From CAJQQY01 sp045106765 (GTDB taxonomy: Bacteria > Bacteroidota > Bacteroidia > Chitinophagales > Saprospiraceae), in NCBI GenBank assembly GCA_045106765.1, contig JBGCFD010000015.1, positions 1-64,000 of the forward strand: DNA of 64,000 bases, written 5' to 3'. Each line of letters begins with the position of its first letter. Position 1 is the first letter of the stretch. The notes beneath the pieces were generated by a model. The model worked only from the letters and a program-made list of their open reading frames with translations. It had not been told where the DNA came from and searched no databases. The translations under genes and the position numbers were made by a program. Positions 25,066 through 34,491 of the stretch are shown piece after piece.

Positions 25066-26394
25066 ATGTACCTAAGAATTATCCTACTTACTTTTCTCAT
25101 ATTCTTTTCTACTCTTATTGGTTTTAGTCAAAAAGACCGTCAAATTAAAAAAATTGAAAACTACCTTAATCAGTTAAGTCAAGATGAAAATTTTGGTTTG
25201 TCTATCGCTATCTCAAAAAATGAAAAAGTTATTTTGCAAAATGCTTTTGGTTATGCAAATCGATCACATAAAACGCCAAATCAAATCGATACTAAATTTA
25301 ATATTGCTTCGATTGGAAAAATGTTTACAGCAGTAAGTATCTTAAAATTGTATGAGCAAAAAAAAATAGATTTATATCTTCCGATTGGAAAGTACATTCC
25401 TGATTTTCCCAATAAAAATATTCGAGACTCTGTGACGATTGATCAATTATTATCTCATCAAAGTGGATTACCGCTATGGTTTAGTCCAACATTTGCAGGA
25501 GATCCAAAATTTTCATTTCACACTTTAGAAGACTATTTTCCATTTTTTGATAGTATTAGTGTTGATCAAAAAAAGGTTGGAAAAAATAACTATAGCAATG
25601 TTGGCTATTTTATGTTAGGTGTTATTATTGAATCTGTTTCAGGTTTGCCCTATCAAGATTATTTAGAAAAAAATATTTTTCACCCTGCTAAAATGAATGA
25701 TACTCGTCTTTGGCATTTGACTGCTGTTATTCCAAATGCAGCAAGTGGTTATGTCCGTCCTGCGGATAAAAACGATTTTTGGAAAACTAATCTTTATAAA
25801 AATATGAACGGAAATCCAGCAGGTGGAGCTTATTCTACGGTTTTAGATTTACTGAAATTTTATGATGCGCTAAAAAATAATCAGTTGCTTTCTGCTAAAA
25901 CAACTGCTTTAATATTACAGCCAAAGTTTAAACCTGATGGTTGGGATTACGGATATGGAATTACTTTTGGAATACAGAACGAGCAAAAAATCATGGGACA
26001 CCTTGGTGGATTTTTTGGAATTAGAGGAGAGTTGATGTGGTTTCAAAATTCAGATTACACCGTGGCAATTTTAGCAAACTCTGATCAAACAGATTACATT
26101 GACATCAGTCATTTTATTGAAGTATTGTTATCTGGAACGAAAGATCAAATTGTTGCTTTTGAAAATACGCTAACTCTTTTAGAAAAAATAAATCAAAATA
26201 AAATTGAGGTTAAGGGATTAGAAATGAAAGTATTTGAAAATCAAAAATTTGATGAAGCATTGATTCAAATAAAAGGTTATCATTTTTTTAATAATCAAGA
26301 TTATAAAAATGCGGAAATACTTTTTCGATTGAATACGATTCTCTTTCCCGAATCTGAAAGTGCGAAAAATGATTTGGCTCGAATACCTGACTAA
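25066..26394 (+). CDS. Secreted serine hydrolase of the class C beta-lactamase/DD-peptidase fold
   Basis: A signal peptide (about 1-21, ending GFSQ) is followed by the penicillin-binding-like catalytic domain: nucleophile S82 and K85 in NIASIGKMFTA, Y176-S-N in KNNYSNVGYF, and HLGGFFGIRG as the third box. Such proteins include esterases, D-amino-acid peptidases and beta-lactamases. The last 80 residues form a helical TPR-like end (FFNNQDYKNAEILFRLN). The HLGG box in place of KTG, and the tail, favour an esterase or peptidase over a resistance enzyme. It is a single gene. Confidence 0.85.
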   Translation: MYLRIILLTFLIFFSTLIGFSQKDRQIKKIENYLNQLSQDENFGLSIAISKNEKVILQNAFGYANRSHKTPNQIDTKFNIASIGKMFTAVSILKLYEQKKIDLYLPIGKYIPDFPNKNIRDSVTIDQLLSHQSGLPLWFSPTFAGDPKFSFHTLEDYFPFFDSISVDQKKVGKNNYSNVGYFMLGVIIESVSGLPYQDYLEKNIFHPAKMNDTRLWHLTAVIPNAASGYVRPADKNDFWKTNLYKNMNGNPAGGAYSTVLDLLKFYDALKNNQLLSAKTTALILQPKFKPDGWDYGYGITFGIQNEQKIMGHLGGFFGIRGELMWFQNSDYTVAILANSDQTDYIDISHFIEVLLSGTKDQIVAFENTLTLLEKINQNKIEVKGLEMKVFENQKFDEALIQIKGYHFFNNQDYKNAEILFRLNTILFPESESAKNDLARIPD

Positions 26395-26451
26395 CTAAAT
26401 TTTAATCGCTCGAAGTAAATTCATTTAGTGAAAAATAAAAATCGGTTCAGA

Positions 26452-26512
26452 TTTTTTTTTTACCACATAGATCACATAAGTAAAATTCTATGTGTTCTAT
26501 GTGGTAAAAAAT
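26452..26512. repeat. Family C palindromic repeat, copy 2
   Basis: TTTTTTTTACCACATAGATC and CTATGTGTTCTATGTGGTAA form the arms. The unit is the same CACATAG-type palindrome as at 15211-15281, and both copies share the flank CTTATGAGA to their right. It lies between two convergent genes. Confidence 0.8.
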
Positions 26513-26574
26513 ATTTGGAATATCTATTTTCCATTCTGACTTATGAGACAACCTCTTTCTCGAAACGATCTAGT

Positions 26575-29076
26575 TTAATTTCCGCCGCCGCCTTGTCCAC
26601 CACCGCCACCTTGACCGCCGCCGCCATCTCCTTGCTTGACGTCATCATTTTTGATGGAGCTTTTTCGAGATTTAGCTTTGAAATCTAACTTACCAAATTT
26701 ATAACTGAAGTTGATTCCGAAGCTTCGAAATGGCAAACCATAATTACTCGTTTGAGAAAAATTATCCCCTTCCAATTCTGTTCTAAAATTTTTGGTTTCA
26801 TTAAATGGATCAATAATATTTACACCAATACTTCCTCTTTTTCCCCAAAGATCTTTTTTGACACCAACGCTATACATTGAGAACGAAGGATTAAATCCTT
26901 GCAACGTTTGTCGAGGAGAATTCCAAAAACCCCACATTTCAGCTTTCCATCCTTTCTTAAGATCGAAAGAAGAACTAACAAATGCATTGTAAACGATCGC
27001 TGAAGCTTTTACTTCTTCGCCATTTAAAATTCCTTTTCCTGAATATTGGGACACATTTACATTTCCTCGAATTGTCCAAAATTTGATCGTCTTCGAACTA
27101 AAAACATTTAGACCAATATTTTCTCTCGTTCCGATATTTGAAAAGGATGTATTTGAAATAACCGTACTATCATTTATTTGTATTGGAGTCAAGATACTCT
27201 CAATTGCATCATTCGTATACTTATAATATAACGAAGCGTAGACGACTGTTCCTTTGACAAAGGTATTGTAAGACAAATCTACTTGATGTGTAATTTCAGG
27301 TAATAAAAATGGATTTCCTGCTGTTGTATTTCGACGGTCACTCACTTCTGGATAAGGATTAATGTAGAACAAACTCGGCCGTTGAATTCTTTTATTGTAA
27401 CTCAATTTGATTGAACTAAATCCTTTTAATTTCCGAGAAAGAATAATGCTTGGCAAAAAATTATCGTAATTATCGCTAAATTCTTGAACTTCTCCTGAAT
27501 CAAAATCGCCTCCATACGTCGTGTATTCATATCGAGCACCCGCAGTCAAACTATATTTTTTAGTCAATTCCGCATTGAAAGAAAGATAGCCTGCCATCAC
27601 ATCTTGATCATAATTAAAAACATCGGTTCGATTATCCGTAAATTCATTTGTCAATAAATTTTTAGAACTGAAATCACTTTTGATATCTCGAATAACTGTT
27701 TTTGCTCCTATTTCCATTTTTACTTTTTTAGAAAAAGGATGCGTATAATCTACTTGAATGGTATGCTCAATATTTTTTCCATCATTGTCATTTTCCTCTA
27801 AAATTTGAGGAAATGCAAACGACGCATCTTGATCCAAATCAGAGCTTCTATCATTAGTATTTTCACTCAATTGGTACGCAATGACTAATTCTTGATCTTT
27901 TTTATCGTAAGTTTTTTTGTAATCCGTTGTCCAATCAAACCCACTAAAAAGTGCATCTGCTTGAGTTGTTCGTGCATAGGTTTCATTAAAATTAATGGAT
28001 GGTAAAATACTTGTAGTATTCGTTTCGCCATCGACTTTAGAAGTAAATCCATTAAATGAAATATTTGAATTAATACTATTATATGCATTGATATCATAGT
28101 ATGCGCCAAATTTTCCGTTAAAACCGATCCGACTCGTTTCGCTATCACCAGACTGTTCTAAGATATTGGTAAATCCATTTTCAGTTTGCTCACTATCAAA
28201 ACTAAGTGTTCCAATTCGCGGCCAAGAATAATAAGTCGAAGCACTTCCGTTGATTCCAAATCTTCCTTTCGATGCACTCAAACTGACGACTGCATTATTC
28301 TGTCGTGTACCCACAGCGGTGTTGACAGAGCCACTAAATCCTTCAACACCTTTTCTTTTGGTGATAATATTTATAATTCCACCACTTCCTTCTCCATCGT
28401 ATTTTGCAGAAGGTGAAGTAATGACTTCCACTTTTTTAATTTCATCAGCAGGAATTAACTTAAGGGCATCGGCAACGCTATTCGCAAAAATTCCAGAAGG
28501 TTTTCCATTGATTAAGATTCGCACATTTTGACTTCCGCGAAGGGAAACATTTCCTTCCAAGTCAACAGAAAGCATTGGGACTTTTCTCAAAACATCAGAA
28601 GCATCACCACCTGCATTAGTCACATCTTGATCTGCGTTGTACACTAATTTATCTACTTTATTTTCGATGAGTGATCGTTCGCTAGTTACTTCCACTTCAC
28701 CCAAAGTAAGTGTTGAAGAAATCAAATAAATATTTTTCAGATTTAGATCAGGTTTCTTTTTAGTCAATTTGACTTTTTGAATTTTTCGAGTAACATAGCC
28801 AATGAAAGAGACTTCGATTTCATATTCTTTTAGCGCAACACCATTGAATTTAAATTTTCCTTTATCATCTGTAATTACCCCATCAAGCTGTTTTCCAAAT
28901 TCAGAATTAATCAAAACGACGGTGGCAAACTCAACAGGTTCGTTGGTAAGTGAGTCAATAATTTGCCCTGTTATTTTTCCTTTGATCTGAGCAGCTTGAT
29001 TTCCACCTCCTCCCCATCCTTGAGAAAATGCAGCAAATGAGAAAAATAAAAAAAGTGGTAGTAAGATTTTTTTCAT
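26575..29076 (-). CDS. TonB-dependent outer-membrane receptor with a carboxypeptidase-like N-terminal domain
   Basis: The 833-residue precursor has a signal peptide (about 1-18, FAAFSQ), a CarboxypepD_reg-like beta-sandwich (about 33-120, EPVEFATVVLINSEFG), a plug domain (about 125-240: VLRKVPMLSVDLEGNVSLRG, VEVITSPSAKYDGEG) and a 22-strand-type barrel of the OMP_b-brl_3 kind. Substrate unknown. It is unusual in having Gly-rich stretches at both ends of the mature chain: GWGGGGN just after the signal and a run of Gly, Gln and Asp in the last 20 residues. No SusD-like partner is adjacent. Confidence 0.88.
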   Translation of the reverse strand: MKKILLPLFLFFSFAAFSQGWGGGGNQAAQIKGKITGQIIDSLTNEPVEFATVVLINSEFGKQLDGVITDDKGKFKFNGVALKEYEIEVSFIGYVTRKIQKVKLTKKKPDLNLKNIYLISSTLTLGEVEVTSERSLIENKVDKLVYNADQDVTNAGGDASDVLRKVPMLSVDLEGNVSLRGSQNVRILINGKPSGIFANSVADALKLIPADEIKKVEVITSPSAKYDGEGSGGIINIITKRKGVEGFSGSVNTAVGTRQNNAVVSLSASKGRFGINGSASTYYSWPRIGTLSFDSEQTENGFTNILEQSGDSETSRIGFNGKFGAYYDINAYNSINSNISFNGFTSKVDGETNTTSILPSINFNETYARTTQADALFSGFDWTTDYKKTYDKKDQELVIAYQLSENTNDRSSDLDQDASFAFPQILEENDNDGKNIEHTIQVDYTHPFSKKVKMEIGAKTVIRDIKSDFSSKNLLTNEFTDNRTDVFNYDQDVMAGYLSFNAELTKKYSLTAGARYEYTTYGGDFDSGEVQEFSDNYDNFLPSIILSRKLKGFSSIKLSYNKRIQRPSLFYINPYPEVSDRRNTTAGNPFLLPEITHQVDLSYNTFVKGTVVYASLYYKYTNDAIESILTPIQINDSTVISNTSFSNIGTRENIGLNVFSSKTIKFWTIRGNVNVSQYSGKGILNGEEVKASAIVYNAFVSSSFDLKKGWKAEMWGFWNSPRQTLQGFNPSFSMYSVGVKKDLWGKRGSIGVNIIDPFNETKNFRTELEGDNFSQTSNYGLPFRSFGINFSYKFGKLDFKAKSRKSSIKNDDVKQGDGGGGQGGGGGQGGGGN

Positions 29077-29264
29077 TTTGAAGATTGTTTTTGATTAATT
29101 GATATACGTCTAGTTTTAGTTAGTCGTCAAATTTTAAAAAAATTACACCTGACTGTCCCGAAACTAAGAACAAGGTAAAATGTTTAGGGTGACAAGAATT
29201 TTATTTTCTATAAATGATTAGATTTGTCGGATTAAATTTTCCAAAAAATAAAATCGTTAAAATA

Positions 29265-30458
29265 ATGAAAAACATATTTCTTCTTTTCCTTTGCTTTTTT
29301 GCATGGAGTTGCGCCAATGAAACTCCTGAAACTGCTGCTGTAACTAATGTAAAAAATGAAGTCAAAAAAACCGAACCCGAAAAAAAAGGTGGTACTTCTA
29401 AACCTACGAAGAAAGCGTATGATAAGATTCCGTTGGATAAAATAAAATTACCTGACGGTTTTAAGGTGGAAGTTTTTGCAGAAGGAATTGATCGAGCAAG
29501 ATCGTTGGCTTTGTCACCTAGCGAAACGCTTTTTGTAGGAACCATGAGTAAAAAAGGAGTGGTGACTGCTGTAAAAAAAGGAAAGCATTATAAATTATCA
29601 AAAGGCTGGGAAATGCCCAATGGTGTTGCTTTTAAAGATGGAGATTTGTATGTCGCTGAAGTGAGCAAAATTCATAAATTTGAAAATATTGAAAATAATT
29701 TAGATGCTCCAAAAGAGAAAGTGATTTATGATAAATATCCAACAGAGTCTCATCATGGTTGGAAATTTATTTCTTTTGGACCTGATGGAAAATTATATGT
29801 TCCCGTTGGAGCACCTTGTAATATTTGTGATAAAGAAGCTGAAGGAGAAGAAATTTACGCCTCAATCACTCGAATCAATTCAGATGGAACAGGGATGGAA
29901 GTGGTGCAAAAAGGAATTCGAAACACGGTCGGTTTTACTTGGCATCCTGATAATAAAGAATTGTGGTTTACTGATAACGGTCGAGATTGGTGGGGCGATG
30001 ATACGCCAGGTTGTGAGGTGAATCATGCACCAAAAGATGGGATGCATTTTGGTTATCCTTATTGTCATCAGGGAGATATGCCTGAAGATGATGATGCTAT
30101 TTCAAAACATACTTGTGCAGGTTATACGCCTCCGGCAAAAGTGTTGCGAGCACATGTTGCACCGCTTGGAATTGAATTTATTCCTCCTGGAAATTTTCCA
30201 AAAAAATATGAAAAGCAAATTTTAGTAGCGGAACATGGTTCTTGGAATCGAACTAAAAAACAAGGATATCGCTTGGCACTTTTGACTTTAGATGAAAATG
30301 ATAAGGTGAAAAGTTCAGCGACTTTTGCAGATGGTTGGTTAGATGCAGATGGTGATGTTTGGGGACGACCGGTGGATATGGAATTTATGAAAGACGGGTC
30401 GCTTTTGGTTTCTGATGATATGGCGGATGTGGTGTATCGGATTTTTTATGAAGGATAA
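29265..30458 (+). CDS. PQQ-dependent sugar dehydrogenase-like lipoprotein (L-sorbosone dehydrogenase type)
   Basis: The start at 29265 gives a lipoprotein signal, MKNIFLLFLCFFAWSC, with the lipobox Cys at residue 16. An upstream in-frame ATG (29214) would spoil it. A Lys/Thr-rich linker leads into a six-bladed propeller of the GDH/sorbosone dehydrogenase family: LPDGFKVEVFAEGID, SHHGWKFISFGPDGKLYV, RNTVGFTWHPDNKELWFTDNG and AEHGSWNRTKKQGYR. Cys pairs in GAPCNICDKE and PYCHQGD suggest a disulfide. Family members oxidise sugars or aldehydes in the periplasm with PQQ. Whether this organism makes PQQ cannot be judged here. Confidence 0.87.
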   Translation: MKNIFLLFLCFFAWSCANETPETAAVTNVKNEVKKTEPEKKGGTSKPTKKAYDKIPLDKIKLPDGFKVEVFAEGIDRARSLALSPSETLFVGTMSKKGVVTAVKKGKHYKLSKGWEMPNGVAFKDGDLYVAEVSKIHKFENIENNLDAPKEKVIYDKYPTESHHGWKFISFGPDGKLYVPVGAPCNICDKEAEGEEIYASITRINSDGTGMEVVQKGIRNTVGFTWHPDNKELWFTDNGRDWWGDDTPGCEVNHAPKDGMHFGYPYCHQGDMPEDDDAISKHTCAGYTPPAKVLRAHVAPLGIEFIPPGNFPKKYEKQILVAEHGSWNRTKKQGYRLALLTLDENDKVKSSATFADGWLDADGDVWGRPVDMEFMKDGSLLVSDDMADVVYRIFYEG

Positions 30459-30460
30459 AT

Positions 30461-30581
30461 GGGAATATCGATTTAAGAACAAGGATTTGAGATTTGAGAA
30501 GTTTGACGATATTGAGTGCTCTCTATTAATAGTATCGTCAGACTTCTCAAATCTCAAATCCTTGTTCGATATTCGTTATTC
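30461..30581. repeat. Family B palindromic repeat, copy 2
   Basis: GAACAAGGATTTGAGATTTG, then AGAAGTTTGACGATA, pairs with TATCGTCAGACTTCTCAAAT, then CTCAAATCCTTGTTC. This is a stem of more than 40 bp, better preserved than copy 1. It fills the gap between convergent genes, and its right edge holds the stop codon of the patatin gene (30576-30578). Confidence 0.9.
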
Positions 30582-32816
30582 TAACGCTTTCCTTAATCGC
30601 TCAAATTTCTCATTGTTTTTTTCCAAAAAATAAGATCTCAACACATCCTTTTTTTCCTTGCTAGTCAAGTGAAAAGAAATTGATGCTCGTTCCATTTCAT
30701 CTTTTGGATAATAAATATATCGGATCACATCAAATTTGTCTCTACCCAAAAGATCAAAAATAAATCCGAGGTTGGTATCTTGTTCGTAATCTTGCAAGGT
30801 CAAAATTTGTCCTGCGATACCGAGTGGATTCAGCATAGATTCGATGGCACCTTGATCGTCGTTGGGAACAATTTCTTCGACCTTTATTTGCGCAGAGATT
30901 TGCAATAAAACTACACCGCTTGTATTTTCCGCAATCCAATCTTTAAAAACATGAATAAAACGAGTCGCTGAAGTAATCCCATAATTATCTCGAAAGCCGG
31001 CATCCATCACTTCAATCCCAGGTTTACTTGGCAAATAAACATTCGGTAAAATATAAGGATAAGTTGCATTCATTCTCAATGCTGTTGCAAAATTCATATC
31101 CTGTGCACCTTGCTTAGCAAAGACTCTCCCAAAATCTACTGCATCAATTTCTACCGCATTTGGTCGCTCAAATCCGATAGGTGGAATAGTCATATAGGAA
31201 ACGCCATGTGGAGAAATAATCATGCGCCGACCATCATTGACAATTGAAGGTGTCAAAAAAGTCATGGGAATAATTGCCTCTGCTTCGGGAGATTTATAAT
31301 CTTTTAGTTTTTGCGTAAAAGCATTGTTAGTATTTTCATTGAGTTGTTTTTCAAAAATATAACCTCGATCTTTTCGATAAGTTTTTCCATCCACTTCAAA
31401 CTTTGCCCAAGGCAAAAACAAGTCATTCGTCACAATGGTAAAACCGATGGAATTCAATAAATCCTTCGAGATCAAATCAATATATTTTCGATCATAAATA
31501 TTGATATTTTCGCCTCGCTCTTTTTTCAAGTATAGTTCTCTCAAATAAGCTGCGCCAATCATTCCTCCTGAAGCACCTGTGGTCAAAACAGTATGCGACA
31601 ATAATTTCCCATCCAATAAACTATCACTTTTTTGCAAAACTTGCATCGCCCAAGCTGCCGCTCGAAGTCCTCCCCCACTTACACAAACGATAACCATTTT
31701 GGGTTTTTCCTCTTCGGGAAATTTCTTTTTCCAGTTTTCTAAAATCTGAATTGTAGTATTTTTATCCTCATTGACATTTTCTGCAACACATATTTTTTGC
31801 AAATCTGCGTAGGCATATTTTGCAGGTTCCATTTCATAATCTAATCCGTAGGCTTTATTTTTATGATTGAAGCTTTCGAATTTTGTCAAAAAATTGATCC
31901 CAACTAAAAGCAAAAAGAAAACCGTAATCCGCCATCTGTCAAACCAATAGGTAATCGCTCCCGATAACGCTATGACTACACTAAACATAATCAAAATACT
32001 CGCGCCTGCAGGAATTCTAAACATCGGATAATCGATCAAATATCCCATCGTAATCAATGCCACCAAGCTCATCAATTGAACTACCAATGCATTCAAATGA
32101 TTTTGTTTAAACACGCTAAGCAATAATTTGTAGTCATAATGTTGCACCGACCGAACAATTCGAGGTCGAAAAGATTCTGTCAAATATGTATCCACCCGCC
32201 AACGAACCGTTCCTCTTTTGATATTATGGATGCGATCAATTCTTCGATTGGGTGCCATACTTTCGACGAGATTGGGAGGAGTTTTGCCTTTTCTTTTTTT
32301 GGAAAAATTAAAAATGTCTTTATTCGTAAATTGAAAATAAGCTGATGATAATAACAACATCAAAACTACGCCTAATAAAAAACCAACGCAATTGGTCAAA
32401 ATCACATCTGCTGCCCAATATTCAAAATACCGTTGAAACCAAATCGTATAGGTAAAATAAAAAATTAAAAAGGTGAGTGGAACGATAAAGTTATTGAGAA
32501 TGAATTTGGTAAAAGGTCGTTTCATCGATGCTAAAAAAGGAAAATGGTGAGCATCTAAAAGATAAGTTGTCAAATTCCAAGTCATAAAAAATCCACCAAA
32601 TGCCGCTCCTAAAATAAAGAAACTTTTAAAGCCAACTTCACCCATATATTCTGGAGAAAGGAATAAATATTTGACTCCATATAAATCGGCCCATGTTCCT
32701 GTCAAAAGTAAGACTACAAAAATCCACATACCTATGAGTAACAGATTATTCCGCAAGTGCAAAAAAAGTAATTGCACAGGGAAGGAATAGATTATATCTG
32801 TTAGCCATTTTTTCAT
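30576..32816 (-). CDS. Polytopic membrane protein with a C-terminal patatin-like phospholipase domain
   Basis: Residues 1-310 hold about eight membrane helices. After a charged segment, a patatin domain begins near 375: oxyanion loop VSGGGLRAAAWA, nucleophile motif GASGGMIGAAYL (GxSxG) and the Asp of the dyad in DAGFRDNYG. Patatins are lipid acyl hydrolases with a Ser-Asp dyad. The active site should face the cytoplasm if the N-terminus is inside. This build is known in Bacteroidota but its substrate is not. The gene stands alone; its stop codon lies in family B repeat 2. Confidence 0.82.
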   Translation of the reverse strand: MKKWLTDIIYSFPVQLLFLHLRNNLLLIGMWIFVVLLLTGTWADLYGVKYLFLSPEYMGEVGFKSFFILGAAFGGFFMTWNLTTYLLDAHHFPFLASMKRPFTKFILNNFIVPLTFLIFYFTYTIWFQRYFEYWAADVILTNCVGFLLGVVLMLLLSSAYFQFTNKDIFNFSKKRKGKTPPNLVESMAPNRRIDRIHNIKRGTVRWRVDTYLTESFRPRIVRSVQHYDYKLLLSVFKQNHLNALVVQLMSLVALITMGYLIDYPMFRIPAGASILIMFSVVIALSGAITYWFDRWRITVFFLLLVGINFLTKFESFNHKNKAYGLDYEMEPAKYAYADLQKICVAENVNEDKNTTIQILENWKKKFPEEEKPKMVIVCVSGGGLRAAAWAMQVLQKSDSLLDGKLLSHTVLTTGASGGMIGAAYLRELYLKKERGENINIYDRKYIDLISKDLLNSIGFTIVTNDLFLPWAKFEVDGKTYRKDRGYIFEKQLNENTNNAFTQKLKDYKSPEAEAIIPMTFLTPSIVNDGRRMIISPHGVSYMTIPPIGFERPNAVEIDAVDFGRVFAKQGAQDMNFATALRMNATYPYILPNVYLPSKPGIEVMDAGFRDNYGITSATRFIHVFKDWIAENTSGVVLLQISAQIKVEEIVPNDDQGAIESMLNPLGIAGQILTLQDYEQDTNLGFIFDLLGRDKFDVIRYIYYPKDEMERASISFHLTSKEKKDVLRSYFLEKNNEKFERLRKALE

Positions 32817-33176
32817 TTCCTAGGACGGTTTTCCAAAACCGTTTTTTTACAAAAACATCTTAAAATAAAATCGGTTTACATTTCAAAATCCATACAACTA
32901 AATCTAAATTTTTATTTTTCATTTAGTTTGAGTTTTGAATCTTGGTGGATTAATCGAGCATTATTCTTTTTTCCTTGAAAAAAAGAACCAAAAATTCCTT
33001 TTCCATTCGCTCTTTGAAACTCTGGTTTAAAGCTGTGCAGAAAAAAATAGTCAAACTCAAAATAAGCTACCACTTCCCCGTTTTTCGCTGTTCCCTACTC
33101 GTAACTTACCTCTCATGGTTTTCTTTCCAATTTTAAATTTTTCTAAAAAAAAATCATTTTGGAAAATCAACTTACT
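32817..33176. other. Intergenic region with two hairpins, no gene seen
   Basis: A hairpin ACGGTTTT-CC-AAAACCGT followed by a T-run (32825-32848) looks like a plus-strand terminator, although no plus-strand gene precedes it. Near 32966-32994 lies CTTTTTTCCTTGAAAAAAAG with AACCAAAAATTCC after it; a similar sequence in reverse orientation is at about 43676-43712. No promoter or gene was found in the remainder. Confidence 0.5.
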
Positions 33177-34427
33177 TTACTCTCCATCTAACTTAACCAC
33201 TCGAATTGTTTCAATTTTTGTATCAGAAACCAACTCCAAAATAAATTTGTATCCTTCTAAAAGTATTTCCGCATTTTGCTCAGGAATAGTCTCTGTAGTT
33301 GTAACGAGATATCCAGAGAGAGTTTCATATTCTCCTTCAGGAAAATTCAAGGACTCATATTTTTCATTCAAATAGTCTATTTCCAAACGACCTGAAAAAA
33401 TAAATTCTTTGTCCGAAACTTGGGTTTCAATATATTCTTCTTGATCGTGTTCATCTTCAATTTCTCCAAAAATTTCTTCCAATATATCTTCCAAAGTGAT
33501 GATTCCTGCTACTCCTCCATATTCATCAACAACACAAGCAATAGTAGTTCCTGTTTTGATAAATCGATTCATCAACACTTGCGCTCGCATTGTTTCGGGA
33601 ACAAATGGAATACTTAAAATCAGGCGTTTGATATCTTTTGGATTTTTGAGCATCTGAGCATGATGAACATATCCAAGTACATTATCAATATCATCTTCGG
33701 TCACAATCAGTCTCGATAATTTCGTTTCTCGAAACAGTTGCTCCAAATCTTCGATGCTATCATTTACATCAATGTCTTCAATTTCAGGTCGAGGAATCAT
33801 ACATTCTTTCACCTTGACTTCCCGTAGTTGTAATACATTGTGAAATAAATCTGTATCAATATCATCGTTCTCCTCTGTTATAGAACTTTGGATAAAATCT
33901 CCTAAGTCAACTCTCGTCAAAGCATTTTCCACTTGAGAAACTTCTGATTTGAAAAATACTTTTAGGAATAAATTTGACAATCGAATCATCACCCAAGAAG
34001 CGGCCCAAAGTAACCATTGTAAAAATCGTAAAGGGTAGGCTAAAAAATATAAAACATCATCTGCGAATAATCGGAAAAGAGTTTTGGGTAAAAATTCTCC
34101 AAAAATGAGCACAATGATCGTGATAAAAATAGTCGTAATTAGCAACATCAACAAAGCATTCTCTATCCCCAAATAATATTGAAATAAGGGTTCTAATACT
34201 TTGGATAACATGGTCGTAAAAATCACCAACGCAATATTATTCCCCACCAACATGGTTCCTAAAAAGTCCGCAGGTTTTTCATAAAAATATGCAAGGATAG
34301 CACCTCGGCGAGATCCTTTATTTTTCTTTAATTCTATCCTCAACTTATTGGCAGAAACGAATGCAATCTCCGAACCTGAAAATAGCGCTGATAATAAAAG
34401 GAAAAAAAGAATAAGGGCAAATGTCAT
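33177..34427 (-). CDS. CNNM/HlyC-CorC family membrane protein with CBS domains
   Basis: The order is the family standard: a DUF21 membrane domain with four helices (1-150, including SGSEIAFVSANKLRIE and LGTMLVGNNIALV), a CBS pair (about 195-325, MIPRPEIEDIDVND and VDEYGGVAGIITLEDILEEIFGEI) and a CorC_HlyC domain (about 335-410). Relatives transport or sense Mg2+ and other divalent ions. It follows lptC with 64 bases between them, an arrangement I recall from other Bacteroidota. The older name haemolysin is historical and no toxic role is implied. Confidence 0.9.
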   Translation of the reverse strand: MTFALILFFLLLSALFSGSEIAFVSANKLRIELKKNKGSRRGAILAYFYEKPADFLGTMLVGNNIALVIFTTMLSKVLEPLFQYYLGIENALLMLLITTIFITIIVLIFGEFLPKTLFRLFADDVLYFLAYPLRFLQWLLWAASWVMIRLSNLFLKVFFKSEVSQVENALTRVDLGDFIQSSITEENDDIDTDLFHNVLQLREVKVKECMIPRPEIEDIDVNDSIEDLEQLFRETKLSRLIVTEDDIDNVLGYVHHAQMLKNPKDIKRLILSIPFVPETMRAQVLMNRFIKTGTTIACVVDEYGGVAGIITLEDILEEIFGEIEDEHDQEEYIETQVSDKEFIFSGRLEIDYLNEKYESLNFPEGEYETLSGYLVTTTETIPEQNAEILLEGYKFILELVSDTKIETIRVVKLDGE

Positions 34428-34491
34428 GAAGTATTTTTCGTCTCTTAAAAACCTAAATATAAAGGAAAAAAATCATTTACACAGAATCAAT

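Noticed and set aside
26428..26688. An 86-codon open frame on the plus strand
   Set aside because: It covers family C copy 2 and the Gly-rich end of the TonB receptor on the other strand; no protein character.
32825..32848. Rho-independent terminator on the plus strand
   Set aside because: The hairpin and T-run are good, but no plus-strand gene lies upstream; it is listed only as a hairpin in the intergenic entry.
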